A DNA stretch of 64,000 bases from Xenopus tropicalis (Eukaryota > Chordata > Amphibia > Anura > Pipidae): NCBI RefSeq assembly GCF_000004195.4, contig NC_030677.2:198003372-198067371 (forward strand). The letters are read 5' to 3'. Both the position numbers and the translations under genes were made by a program. The notes below the pieces were generated by a model. The model worked only from the letters and a program-made list of their open reading frames with translations. It ran no database searches and was not told where the DNA came from. Shown in pieces: positions 12,918-24,800 of this stretch. Position 1 is the first letter of the stretch. Each line of letters opens with the position of its first letter.

Positions 12918-13411
12918 ATAAATGAACCTTTAAAAGAAATATAGCTAGAAATGTTGTATTTTATATAATAACAGTAATTAAGGCCTTTAAAGTTGTGCAT
13001 AGCAGCTCCTATCTTGGATCTTGTTAGGCCGTTGTTTAAAGTGTCAGTGACACTGCACATGCTCAGTGTGCCCTGGGCTGCTGTTGAGTTTAGGAACTGT
13101 TGGAAATCATTGAGAAGAAAATGACTGTTATAGAAGCTGATGTTACAGGGCTGATTATTAACTTCGGATGCAGAATGCACTGGTTTCTGAGCTGCCATGA
13201 AATGTTAATCTGTATAACTGTGGGACACCGAGTGCATGCCTTAGAGGAGTGCAAGCCTTAGAGCGTTTATGGACCAAAGCTGGGCCTGTCTGTAATCATG
13301 AATGGGTTCTAGCACCGTCTCCTGCTCCCCTAATCATAAATATACAAACCAGTTGTATTTGATTCCTTTCTGATCAACCCTTCTATCAGGTATTGTGCCC
13401 TTCTTCCCATT

Positions 13412-13842
13412 AAAGGGGTGGTTCACATTTAAGTTAACTTTAGTATATTGCAGAATGGCTGATTCAAATCAACTTATTAAAGGTCTTTATTAATTATAGT
13501 TTTTGAATTAATTGCTGCCTTCTAACTCTTTCCAGATTTCAAAGGGAGTCACTGACCCCAGCAGCCAAAAAAAACTATTGGCTGCTGTGAGACTACAATT
13601 GGATCATAATTGCTTCTTTTTATTATTTATCTTTCTATGTAGGCCCTCTGCTATTTATATTCCAGTGTCTCATTCAAACCACTCTCTGGTTGTTAAGGTA
13701 ATTAGGACCCTAGCAACCAGATAGCCACTGAAATTCCAAACTGGGGAGTTACTGAACAAAAAGTTAAATAATAAGAAACACAAGTAGTAAGGATAAACTG
13801 TCCCAGAATATCACTCAAATTAACGCAAAGGTGAACAACCCC
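13412..13842. mobile_element. T2/Kolobok-like MITE copy
   Basis: Left end AAAGGGGTGGTTCACATTT, right end AAGGTGAACAACCCCTTAA; the family interior words are present in order. Confidence 0.75.
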
Positions 13843-14414
13843 TTAAGGAATAAAAGTGTAAAAGCAAGACTGGCAAGTTCATTTGTTTGTACCCTGTAAC
13901 ATGAATTGTACCACTGTACCAGGCACAGTATTGTATATTTGGGTTTACTCATTGTTTTATTAAATGAATTTAGTCTTTTACTCATACCATTATTTTTATG
14001 GCGAGTGTTTTCAGTATCTGAAGGGGAAATTATCCTGCACTTTATAAGTCACATTCATTCGTTTACAATTTCCTGTGGACAATGCCCCTAATGTTATAGC
14101 ACAGTAATGATTATTATACGTATCCTGTGCAGGGAAACAGCACCATTTATTTTCCGTAGTCCTTACAAAGGGGTTACTCTGCTTTGCTTCCGGGTAGGTA
14201 CCCCCTGCATTTAGGTTCCACTGCCTGGCACTGCAAGTATTAATGGATGAGGCTGGGTTAACAGAAGGAGGACAACACTGAACGATTAGATTTACACAAA
14301 TATTTTTCAGCTTTTCATTATCTGTTCGTGTGGGTCACAGGCCCCTATGGTACTTGCCTCACTGCAGCGGAACCCAGGAATGAGTCTAAACACCCCCAAG
14401 TACATACCTTATAG

Positions 14415-15415
14415 CAGTGCTGTCCAACTTCTACGGTGCCGAGGGCCGGAATTTCTCGCGCATACATGGTGGAGGGCCGCTAATGGAAGCCAGTTTTGAC
14501 CACTCCCCTTTTTGAAACCACACCCACTTCAAACCACACCTATTTTATCACAATGGTGGTAGTGCAGCAAAAACCCAAATGCTTGGTCCTTACTGTGGGG
14601 ATATCAACCATCATTCATATGTGAAAGAATTATGTCATATTAAGATATACCCTTAAATTCCATATGCCTCCTCCTCCCCTGTGGATAGCAGAGCAACCCC
14701 CAGTACATAATTACACACCTTAGGGACCATTTAATGGCTATTTCCAACTGCTAACAAACTCCCACAACAAAGCCCTGCCAGGTTCACCTCCCACAAGCAG
14801 CATAGGGCAGGCAGAGTATGGCACACACAGGCAGCATTCTGCCTGTCCTATGCTGTCTGTGTGTGCCATACTCTGCCTTCTCTATGCTGCCTCTGTGTGC
14901 CATACTCTGCCTGCCCTACCCTGCCTGTGTGTGCCATACTCTGCCTGCCCTACCCTTCCTGTGTGTGCCATACCCTCCCTGACCTATGCTGCCTGTGTGT
15001 GCCATACTCTGCCTTCTCTATGCTGCCTCTGTGTTCCATACTCTGCCTGTCCTACCATGCCTGTGTGTGCCATACTCTACCTGCCCTATGCTGGCTGTAT
15101 GTGCCATACTCTGCCTACAGTACCTATGTCTGAGGTGTGAAGAAGTGAACAATGAGAGTGATTACAGCCTGAGGTGTGAACACTGCAGGGGGTGAACAAT
15201 GCAGGTATTAAAAGGTGTGAACAACACAGGGGATTACATATTTAAACAATACAGAGGGATTACAGCCTGAATCTGAGGTGAGAACCATGCAGGGGGCCAG
15301 TTAATCTCAGTACTGATACAATTTAATGCATACTCAAAGGTAAGCCATCAAAGCAGCCAGACAGGTGGGGGGCCACTCAGAGGGGGGGTCGTGGGCCGCC
15401 AGTTGGACAGCACTG
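14415..15415. mobile_element. hAT-like non-autonomous element with 34-bp repeats
   Basis: Terminal inverted repeats CAGTGCTGTCCAACT and AGTTGGACAGCACTG, flanked by perfect 8-bp target duplications CCTTATAG (14407-14414 and 15416-15423), the hAT signature. The interior includes a roughly 34-bp tandem repeat (TGCCATACTCTGCCTGCC...) at about 14820-15120. No transposase frame. A second copy with its own duplication is at 24833-25667. Confidence 0.92.
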
Positions 15416-15632
15416 CCTTATAGGATCCTGCTGATCTGTCTGGCCAATCTTTATACCTCTTCCTTCCCTCCCTACTGTCTCATCCCTACAGCCAAAGCAG
15501 CTACATTACAATTTGTCATTAATTTGTAAATGCAGTTTTAGATGAAAGCAGTATATTGTTGTCTGACTTGTGAAACAGTGAAGCAAAAGTTCCTTAGAGT
15601 TGTCTCCACAATGGTGGGCGGAGTTGCCCTCT

Positions 15633-16030
15633 TAAAGGAAAACTATACCCCTAGAATGAATACTTAACCAACAGATACTTTAATAGGCCACTTAATATGA
15701 TACAAACTATCTTTATATATTGTCCTTTTATATCCTTTCCCTTGAGCCGCCATTTAATGATGGGCTGTGTGCTCAGAGATCAGCTGACAGGAAATGATGC
15801 AGCTCTAACTGTAACAGGAAGTAGTGTGGGAGCAAAAGGCAGAACTCTGTCCATTCATTGGCTGATGGGGCCTAGCATGTTTGTATGCACTGTGAATCCT
15901 ATGATCCCAGTAGGCAGCCCTTAGTACCTGCATAAGCCTATATTTTGCCCACTCTGTTGGACAGTGCCGAGCTAGAGGACAATGTGGAAGAGAATAAAGC
16001 AGCACTGACAGGAACAATGAAAGGCAAACT
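15633..16030. mobile_element. TTAA-type MITE, partial
   Basis: Starts TTAAAGGAAAACTATACCCC and matches the interior of the element at 8073-8590 (GAGCCGCCATTTA, GATCAGCTGACAGGAAAT, CCCATTCATTGGCTGATG type words). The right terminus is lost. Confidence 0.7.
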
Positions 16031-16399
16031 GAAACATAAGCATGAATATGACTAGAAATGCTGTATGAAATATACTGACATTACTGTAGCAGCCCAGAGG
16101 TTCAGCAGCACTAAAACAGCAAGGATCCAGGCTGTCAGAGTTGGCCACAGAAGCTCGCCATCTTGTTATTCCAGCTTTGGGCTGCTGTTGGGGAGATGAA
16201 CTTATGGGTCGTTAGACATCAACTAGAACTAACATGATACTAACATGTCAAACTGATTTTCCACCCTCTTCAGTACTTGTTACTGGTACCACGTGATGCA
16301 AACAGGATCCATTCATCAGCTCTATAATCTGGGGAATTTAATAGAAATGCAGCAAAAGGCAAGAGTCTTGTTTTTAAAACTGGTCTATGAAATCTGTAT

Positions 16400-16853
16400 T
16401 TAATGCAGCAAGTGTATATATATTTTTTATTTTTTACAAATATACACAACAGTCCATCAAATGTTGTTTTTTTGTAGCAGTTGTGAAGGTTTGGCATCAA
16501 GCATGGCTTGTGATTGGCTAAGAGAGAAGCACTCCAAAGCTTGGCTCCTGGGGTTACGCACCTCAGTTTAGTTTGCTATCGCTCTACGGTCACAGTTGAA
16601 AAGTAATTGAGGTTTAGCGTTTTTGCAAAAGGATCTGCCTAACTGTTACTACAGTAACACCATACACTCCACAGCAGTGTCTTCCAGCAAAGGGAACGGC
16701 GCCATTTTGTATTCAGCATTCTCTTCTCTCATTGGGTTTAGTGTCCTGAGATTGTCTTATTCAAAGGAATTGCTGCAGTAGGTAAGTGCTTTACTGCAGC
16801 TGAAGCTTCTTCGTAGCTACAGATTATCATCAAGTGTGTGTCAGTACGTCCCT
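16400..16853 (-). other. nadk2: Probable nadk2 3'UTR
   Basis: Sequence directly after the nadk2 stop codon on the minus strand. An AATAAA complement lies within the T-rich run near 16424, a possible polyadenylation signal. The end point is inferred, not proven. Confidence 0.4.
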
Positions 16854-18819
16854 TCAGTCATCCAGCAGCACAGTGCAGAGGGCATCCTGATCATCCATAA
16901 CTATAGATACTATCGCTCCGTCGTTGAACTCAAAGGAGGTACCGCCATCAACCACCATGCAAGCATCCCAGCACCGGGACCGCACACACACCCTGCAAAT
17001 AAAAAGGGAAAATAAAGTCTCCTGAATTGAAGAAAATAAAAAGATTTTCCCATTTAAATAATATTTTCAACTTTTCATTAAAAAACTGCAGCATTTTCAA
17101 TAGACCCATCTGAAAAGTTAGTATTGTATAGATCTTTAAAGGCATACAGTCAGTTTTTTTTCCAAACCCATCAGTTAATAGAGCTTCTCCAGCAGAATCC
17201 TGCATTGGAATCTGTTTTTCCCATGGGGCTAGCCATATTCTTCATTTCCCAGGGTGCCGCAGCCATGTGACCTGTGCTCTGATAAACTTCAGACACACTT
17301 TACTGTTGCGCTGCAAGTTGGAATGATATCCCCCCTCCCAGCAGCCGATCAGCAGAACAATGGGAAGGGAGCAAGATAGCAGCTCCCAGTAGGTATCAGA
17401 ATAGCACTCAATAGTAAGAAATCCAAGTCCGGCTTGGGACTCCTCCAGTTACATGGGAGTAGGAGAAACAATAGGTTAGCTGAAAGCAGTTCGAATGTGT
17501 AGCGCTGGCTCCTTCTGAAAGCTTTTTTTAAATGGGCAAATCTATTTATTTCCTTAAACTTTTAGAAAGGCGAACGTCTCCTTTAAGTTACTGAGCAAAA
17601 TAACGTAAATTGAAATTTTCTGATGGTTGGCCAAATAGAACTGCAGAGGGCTGTGCTACTTTAAATTCATTATATTAGCAGTATATACAGTATATGGAGG
17701 GGGGGTGGAATGCAAAATTGCATAAGTGCTCAGAAGAGCACTCTCAGCAGTTTTACATTCATTCGTTTGAGGGTGTTTAGCTCCGTGGGAGCTGGGATAC
17801 TACACTGGGGTATTACAAAAGTATTTTTATAGCTCAGCTATTACTGTTACTGTCAGTAGTAACTATAGAATCTGCTATTTGTAAATCATTTTCTGCTGGC
17901 AGCCAGGAGATTATGATATTTAAATTGGACCAATGGGACCAAAACACAGGAAATCATGTCTGGCACCTACTTGGACGTGAAGCCGCGCTGCTGACTGCTT
18001 GAAAACACTCTGTTGGCAATAGGCTCTCGAACACTAAAGAACATCTTGGGCTCCTCCGGATTATAGACGAGAGAGTCGTTGTATGCATTAGTCACTGTTA
18101 GGAAGGAAAAGGCAGCAGGATTAATAAACATGTTTGCACTGAATTTAACTTGATTGAGCAGAATAAAAGACATTGTACCTCCATTCTGCATTCATAAGCC
18201 TATCAGAAATCACCAAGAAGTTCTGAGACCAAATAAAAGCACAAACTGGGCAATAAAACTAAATTAGAGCTCATGTTTTCAGGTATACTCACCTCGTTGT
18301 ATTACATCACTGTCTAAAGAGACATTCAGGGATTTATGTTGTCTGACTGCAAGAGAAAAACAGCTGTTACAATATGAAAACCAAAAAATAAATAAATTAG
18401 TAATTAATTCTAAATCAGGAAGAAATTGCACAATATGCTACTATTCATCTAATGCATTGGGATCTAAATTTCACATCATGCAGCAGTTTGTAGATTTAGT
18501 TTTGCTTTCTCTTGATTGGTAAAGTGGAGCAAAATGATTTGTTACAATAAATAGCAGTGGGGGTTGGGGACTCTACTTAGCCTTTATGCTCAAAGGTGGA
18601 AGTTTTCTCTTCCAAATTCAGGACAATTTGCATCTCCATGTGCTGCCTATAAATGATATAACTGTACTTTGAAACATGCACTAGACCATATTACCCAGCC
18701 TGCCCACTGGCCCAGAGTGCTGTACAAAAAAAAAAGGGTAAGTTGTGCTCACCACTAAATTTATAAATGAGGCTGTGACTACAAAATTCATATAGATAAC
18801 AAGGCCCCTGCACTCACCC

Positions 18820-18853
<34 letters not shown>

Positions 18854-21800
18854 TCTGTGCATTAAGCTACCAAGCTGTCCTACACTCACTCACCCCCGGT
18901 CTGGCCAGTCCTACCCTCACTCACCCCCGGTCTGGCCAGTCCTACCCTCACTCACCCCCGGCCTGGCCAGTCCTACACTCACTCATCCCCGTTCTGGCCA
19001 GTCTCACACTCACCCCCGGTCTGGCCAGCCCTACCCTCACTCACCCCCCCCCCCCCCCCCGGTCTGGCCAGACCTACACTCACTCATCCCCGGTCTGGCC
19101 AGTCCTACACTCACTCACTCCCGGCCTGGCCAGTCCTACACTCACTCACTCCCGGTCTGGCCAGTCCTACACTCACTCACCCCCGGTCTGGCCAGTCCTA
19201 CACTCACTCACCCCCGGTCTGGCCAGTCCTACACTCACTCACCCCCGGTCTGGCCTGTCCTACACTCACTCACCCCCGGTCTGGCCAGTCTTACACTCAC
19301 TCATCCCCGGTCTGGCCAGTCTTACACTCACTCATCCCCGGTCTGGCCAGTCTTACACTCACTCACCCCCGGTCTGGCCAGCCCTACACTCACTCACCCC
19401 CGGTCTGGCCAGCCCTACACTCACTCACCCCCGGTCTGGCCAGCCCTACACTCACTAGGTAAAATGTAGTCCACTTGTTAAATGTATAATGAAGCAGTAG
19501 AATTCTTACTGAATCAGATGAAAGTGAGTGTAGGACTGGGCAGACTGGGGATGACTTTGATGTAGTTAGCTTAATGCACAGAATGTCTTAATGTCCTGTA
19601 TACAGTATATTGATAATGGGTGCAGAGGGGCTCTTGTTGTCCAGAGTATTGTTCTTCATACAAGACCATCTTTAGAGATGGCAGGACTAGAACATTTTTC
19701 TAAAAGAGTCTCCCTTCACTATTTCCTTGTGCAAATCCAATCAGAGAGGTAAGTACCATTACCCTATTGTGTTACACTGAGTGAATCCACTCACCAATGT
19801 TAAGCAGCTCTTCCACAGACTGAGAGGACATCTTATTTATATTGTATGACCTGCAGGGAATATAGGTGCAAGAGATTAGTCTTGGCATATATAATAAATA
19901 AAAGGTTAAACACAAATGAAATCATGCACAATGTTCAGTTATAGTTCAACAAATGAAACGGTATAAACCTGATATCCCAAAAATAACATTTAGCCTATAA
20001 AAGGTAATTCTAAGCATTCCATTACACAGACATGAATACAAATGTGCATTCTTTGCAAGCTATTTGTAAATGCCATTCTAATTGCATGCGTTATATCGGT
20101 CTGTCCCACCCTACACTACTGGCTCTGACCTTTTAAACAATGTAGCAGAGGGAAATTCTCTAGCCAAGACGGCTGGCTACTGTCACATTGTTTCAGCTCA
20201 TAGCCAACTGGTCTGTAAGCCTAAAGAAGATGTAGAGGATACTTGGAATAGTGGCACACAGGCTAGCCCAAAACGCACTGGGTTGGGCAAGTTTGGGCCA
20301 GCACAGAACTGCTCCGTCCCCTCCAATGCAGCTCTTTTCAGTGAGCTTCCCCAGCTCAAACTCCTCCTACTAAGATTTATAGATTTGTTTCCATCCTGGT
20401 ACTTCCTGTGACATCAGATATGGGCGGGTCAGGTATGTCAATTATAGCCGAGGGTCTCACTGTGATTGGGCAGGTTAAAGTTGTCAAATTGTTGACCAAT
20501 GAATCACTAACCTGGGAGGCTCAGGAAAGACAACTACATTTATCGGCCCATGTATAGCCATTTTTACTTTAAAGCATCTGATCCAAACTCACACAATAAG
20601 AAAAAAAAAAGCAAGTCCATAAATAAAAAGTATAAAGGTTGAGTTCTACTTTAATTCTTATAAACAAATCGTGAGCCTGGCCCCTTTTTTTGATATAGGG
20701 GGGTCGAAACAGTTGGGGGGGCCAGTTAGGTTGCAATTTCGTATGGTGCACTTTCCGGTCTCCATATTTTATATCTATTATTTGCCTGTTTTCCTGAGAT
20801 ATGTACTGGCTCAGACTCACACTATAATCTCCCCAAGTAATACCGCAGTTGAACAAGTGTAACTGTCCTGTTGGGACACCCCTTTTCATTGTGATCAAGC
20901 AAAACGGACACAGTAGAACCTTCCTGGCAATACAAGCGAAGTCCTAGATCTTGATGGGATCAATTAACAAGACTGCATATTGCCCATTGGTAAAGGCTGG
21001 GCTTCCCTACATGAAAATAAACCAGACAACATGGTGTGCTTGATTCAGAAACCCTATTATAGTTTATAAAACTGTTGTGTAGCCATGGAAGCAGCCATTC
21101 AAATGGATAAAAGGCACAGGATACATAGCAGATAAGCTCTGTAAAACACCATTATATTCTACAGAGCTTTTCAGTTATCTGCTATATAACCTGTTCCTTT
21201 GCTCCTTTATTAGCTTTGATTGGCTGCCCCCATGGCTACACAGCAGCTTATTTAATTTAACTATAGTAGTCTAAAGCAAAGACACAATTTTAACCAGGGC
21301 AGGGCAAGGCAACAGTATTTTAAATTTTAATTACTTTAAAAAAAGCTTGTATTTTGTGGTGTTACTGTTCCTTTAAGGCCCCATTTCCCACTGCTGAAGC
21401 AAACATGGGGGGGAAAGCAAATAATGAAGAACCTGAAACAAAGTAATGTTTTCTCCTAAGGGCTCTGGCACACGGGGAGATTAGTCGCCCGCGACAAATC
21501 TCCCTTGTCACGGGCGACTAATCTCCCCGAACTACCATCCCACCGGCGAAAATGTAAGTCACTGCTGGGATGGCACACGATGCGCAGGCGATTTTGGCAA
21601 ATCTCCCCGTGTGCCAGAGCCCTAAAAGACCACTGCTAGATTATCTTAATCCCTTGTTAACAAAAAAAGATTAGACACATTAACTAAGCAATAAAGAGTA
21701 AAAGGGAACAATTCTAAAATGGACAATGATATACTGATGTACTTTATGGTGTTTTTGAGAACTTCCTGACACCCCCATTTACCTGTAAATTACACTGAGG

Positions 21801-24800
21801 TATGGGTGTGAAATACTGGGAGGGTATAATGTGTCTTACAAGCTTGTGGTTACCAATCGAAGAATTAATTATTAATCTGAGGGCAAACCGCCCTCTTCAA
21901 ACTTTTCTCTGTGAAAATGCCTTTGCACCGGCAAGAAAATGAATTGCCGTTAAGTCGCATGAAATTACCTCCTGTGGGTAACTTTGTGCGACTTCGGAAA
22001 AACAAACAACGTGTAGGCCGTTCCCCTGGCGACTCACTTTATTAGTGGTGGAGAGGCATTATGGAGAGATTAGTCGCCCTTGGTAGCAGAGATTTAGCGT
22101 GGAAGACTAGTCTCTCCATTGGGCATTAGTCTTAGTATGTTATAGAATGGCCTATTCTTAGCAACTTTTCAAATGGTCTTTATTTTTTATAGTTTTTATA
22201 TTATTTGCCTTCATCTTCTGACTCTTTCCAGCTTTCAAATGGGGGGTCAGCGATGCTGGCAGACAAAACAAATCTATTGCTCTGTGAGGCTACAATTTTA
22301 TTTTATTATTACTTCTTATCATTTCTCTCTCTATTTAGGACCTCCTCTATTCATATTCCTGTCTCTCTTTCAAACCACTAGCTGGTTACTAAGGTAAATT
22401 AGACCCTAGAAACCAGATGCTGAAATTGGACCCTAGAAACCAGCTGCTGAAATTCCAAACTCAAAACTCAAGAACCAAAAGGTAAATAACTGAAAAACCA
22501 CAAAAAAAATAAAAAATGAACAACAATTGCAAATTGTCAAAGAATAGCACTTTGTACATCATACTAAAAGTTAATTTAAAGGTGAACTACCCCTTTTATT
22601 CTAGGGTGTATGTAATACTGTAACCCAATAAATTTGAATGAAAATACATTACAGAACATCCAACAAAGTAAAACCCTAGTCACGGCCCTGTTGTTCAGTT
22701 TACAGGAGTCCCAATCACTTGTATCCCTCCTTCCTCCAGCTTCATTTCACAATTGTAGTGTGACTTGCAGAACTACAGGTAAATGGAGAAATACTCACAC
22801 ACAAAGTTAGACCAGTTTTCCATGGTTAAAACGTACATCGGGAAACCCATACAGGGTAAAGGTCCTATGAATAAAGGGGCAATGTACCTAAAATGCAAGC
22901 AGCTTTTATATACATAGGCATACTTTATACCAACACAAATAACATATTCCATGTGTCTCATACGTGGGAAGTGATAAGTGCAACGTGACAAGACGTGGCA
23001 GGGCAAAGCTACAGACTGGCAGCTCACAGTGTATAAAAACATTGCAAAATCTCTATGCTTTCCTTCCAAGTGGAAAGTTTTGGGTATGTGGGCACTCTCA
23101 CAATGCAGATCAGTGTTGGCAACAGGGGTGCTGAGACATGTTTATACTTAGCAACACGTTCTCTCTTTGCCTGCACAGTAATAGAAGCATTAGTAAGACT
23201 GTTGGGCAATTAGTAAAAGGGCAATAAAAAGGCTTTTTAGTGTATGGAGAAAGACCAAAGTACTTTGGTATTACTGGACTGCAATGGAACCGATTACAGA
23301 TTTCCCTGTGAACCTTGCCAAAGGCTTTCCATTTCTAAGCAACTGTCACTTTGCTCAACTTGGGGTCCAGCTTTCTGCCTTCAACGCAGATTTTTGTTAT
23401 GGGAGAAATCACACGGCTGAAATTGTTGCTGCTCAATAAAAGTCAATCATTTTTCACTACTGGGTGCTACACGGTTTGTGATCTATTTTGCTCCTTAGGC
23501 ATATTTGTGTGAGAATGCTAGATATAAGAACATTTGCAGGATTAGAAAATCCCACTGTCTCTAGCTATAGGCCATCAGCAAAAACACTTACAACTGCCCC
23601 TCCACTGACCTGAGTGGTAATCACCTGAAACCTGCCGGTGCATTAATGGATAAGGAAATTATCACTTAGAAAGGCTGCATTGAGCATTTAGCAATTATAA
23701 TAACCTGACCCAAGAGTGCACTAGCAGAATCCAGCCAAGTACCATTAAGGTCAACAGAGGGGTAATTGCGAGCACTATGCAATAGAAATAGCAAAAGTGG
23801 CCCATTTCCCATTGAAATTATATTATATATAATATGTATACTGCATTTAGCCTTTCAAAGCCTATCTACCAACATACCCTTTGGAATAAGTGAAAATAAT
23901 AGCACTTTTAATCAGAGCCCTGATCTAACCAAACCATTCTCTAAGTGAATTCCAATTCTCTCTCTTTCCTATTAAGCCATGACCCCTTGTCCCTTGTTAC
24001 AATAATTTATCAAACAAGGGTTACTGAACAAATATAGGATCCAAAGTTCCAGCTTTAGTTATAATCATTATAATATACAGTGTGGTAATTTCCCTATGGG
24101 ACCAAACTGTAAATGATATCCTTATAAATGGTGCTTAATAATGTCATCAGTTATAATCTGAGCTTAGTGATGTAATTTCTGTCACATGACTCACTAAAAC
24201 TTCTATATTATAATAAATAAAGTACCCTCTGTTGTAAAATATAAGGTTATTAAATTCAAAACATTACACAACCACCACCCCTATGCGCACAGTTATCACT
24301 GCTTTTCAAAAGGCCCTCAAACATGTCCAAGGCCCACAACAAAAATGGTCACGTTGGACACCGTTATGGGGCAACTGCTCCTTACCCAACTTCATCTCCC
24401 TACCCAACATCGCCCAATGGGCCTCCCATGGAATTAAACACCTACAAGACATACTAACGAATGGAGACATAAAACATTTCCAAACACTTAGAGAAAGCCA
24501 CCAAATCCCCCAAAAAATGCACTTTAACTACCTTCAACTCAGACACGCTTTCCACTCCCAATTTCCCACCAGACCAGTAGAGTTGAAAGAAACTACCCTA
24601 GAAAAATACATACGCAGGGAAAACCTCACCAAGGCCCTATCCTGGTACTATACCATCCTATGGCAGGCCAACCCAGACCCACTGGCGAAGGTACGTGAGA
24701 CATGGATGCGCGACATATCTAGCTTAACTGAAGAAACGTGGGTAGATGCTCTAAGGCAAATTCCAGACTTGACAATATCATTAGCGGACAGGTATATACA

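Larger units (their letters stand above)
11140..13411. other. skp2 3'UTR and intergenic sequence
   Basis: The skp2 3' end is not fixed. AATAAA hexamers occur at 12400 and 12655. The interval also holds a T2/Kolobok-like MITE (11783-12222) and a small foldback element at 12784-12917 bounded by CAGGGGTGGCC and GGCCACCCCTG. No other gene was seen. Confidence 0.5.

Noticed and set aside
12764..13198. 144-codon minus-strand frame
   Set aside because: Runs through a foldback element and A/T-rich intergenic sequence; no family resemblance.
14850..15195. Cys-rich repeated frames (also at 24930-25339)
   Set aside because: Three frames of the 34-bp repeat in two copies of a hAT-like element, not a cysteine-rich peptide gene.
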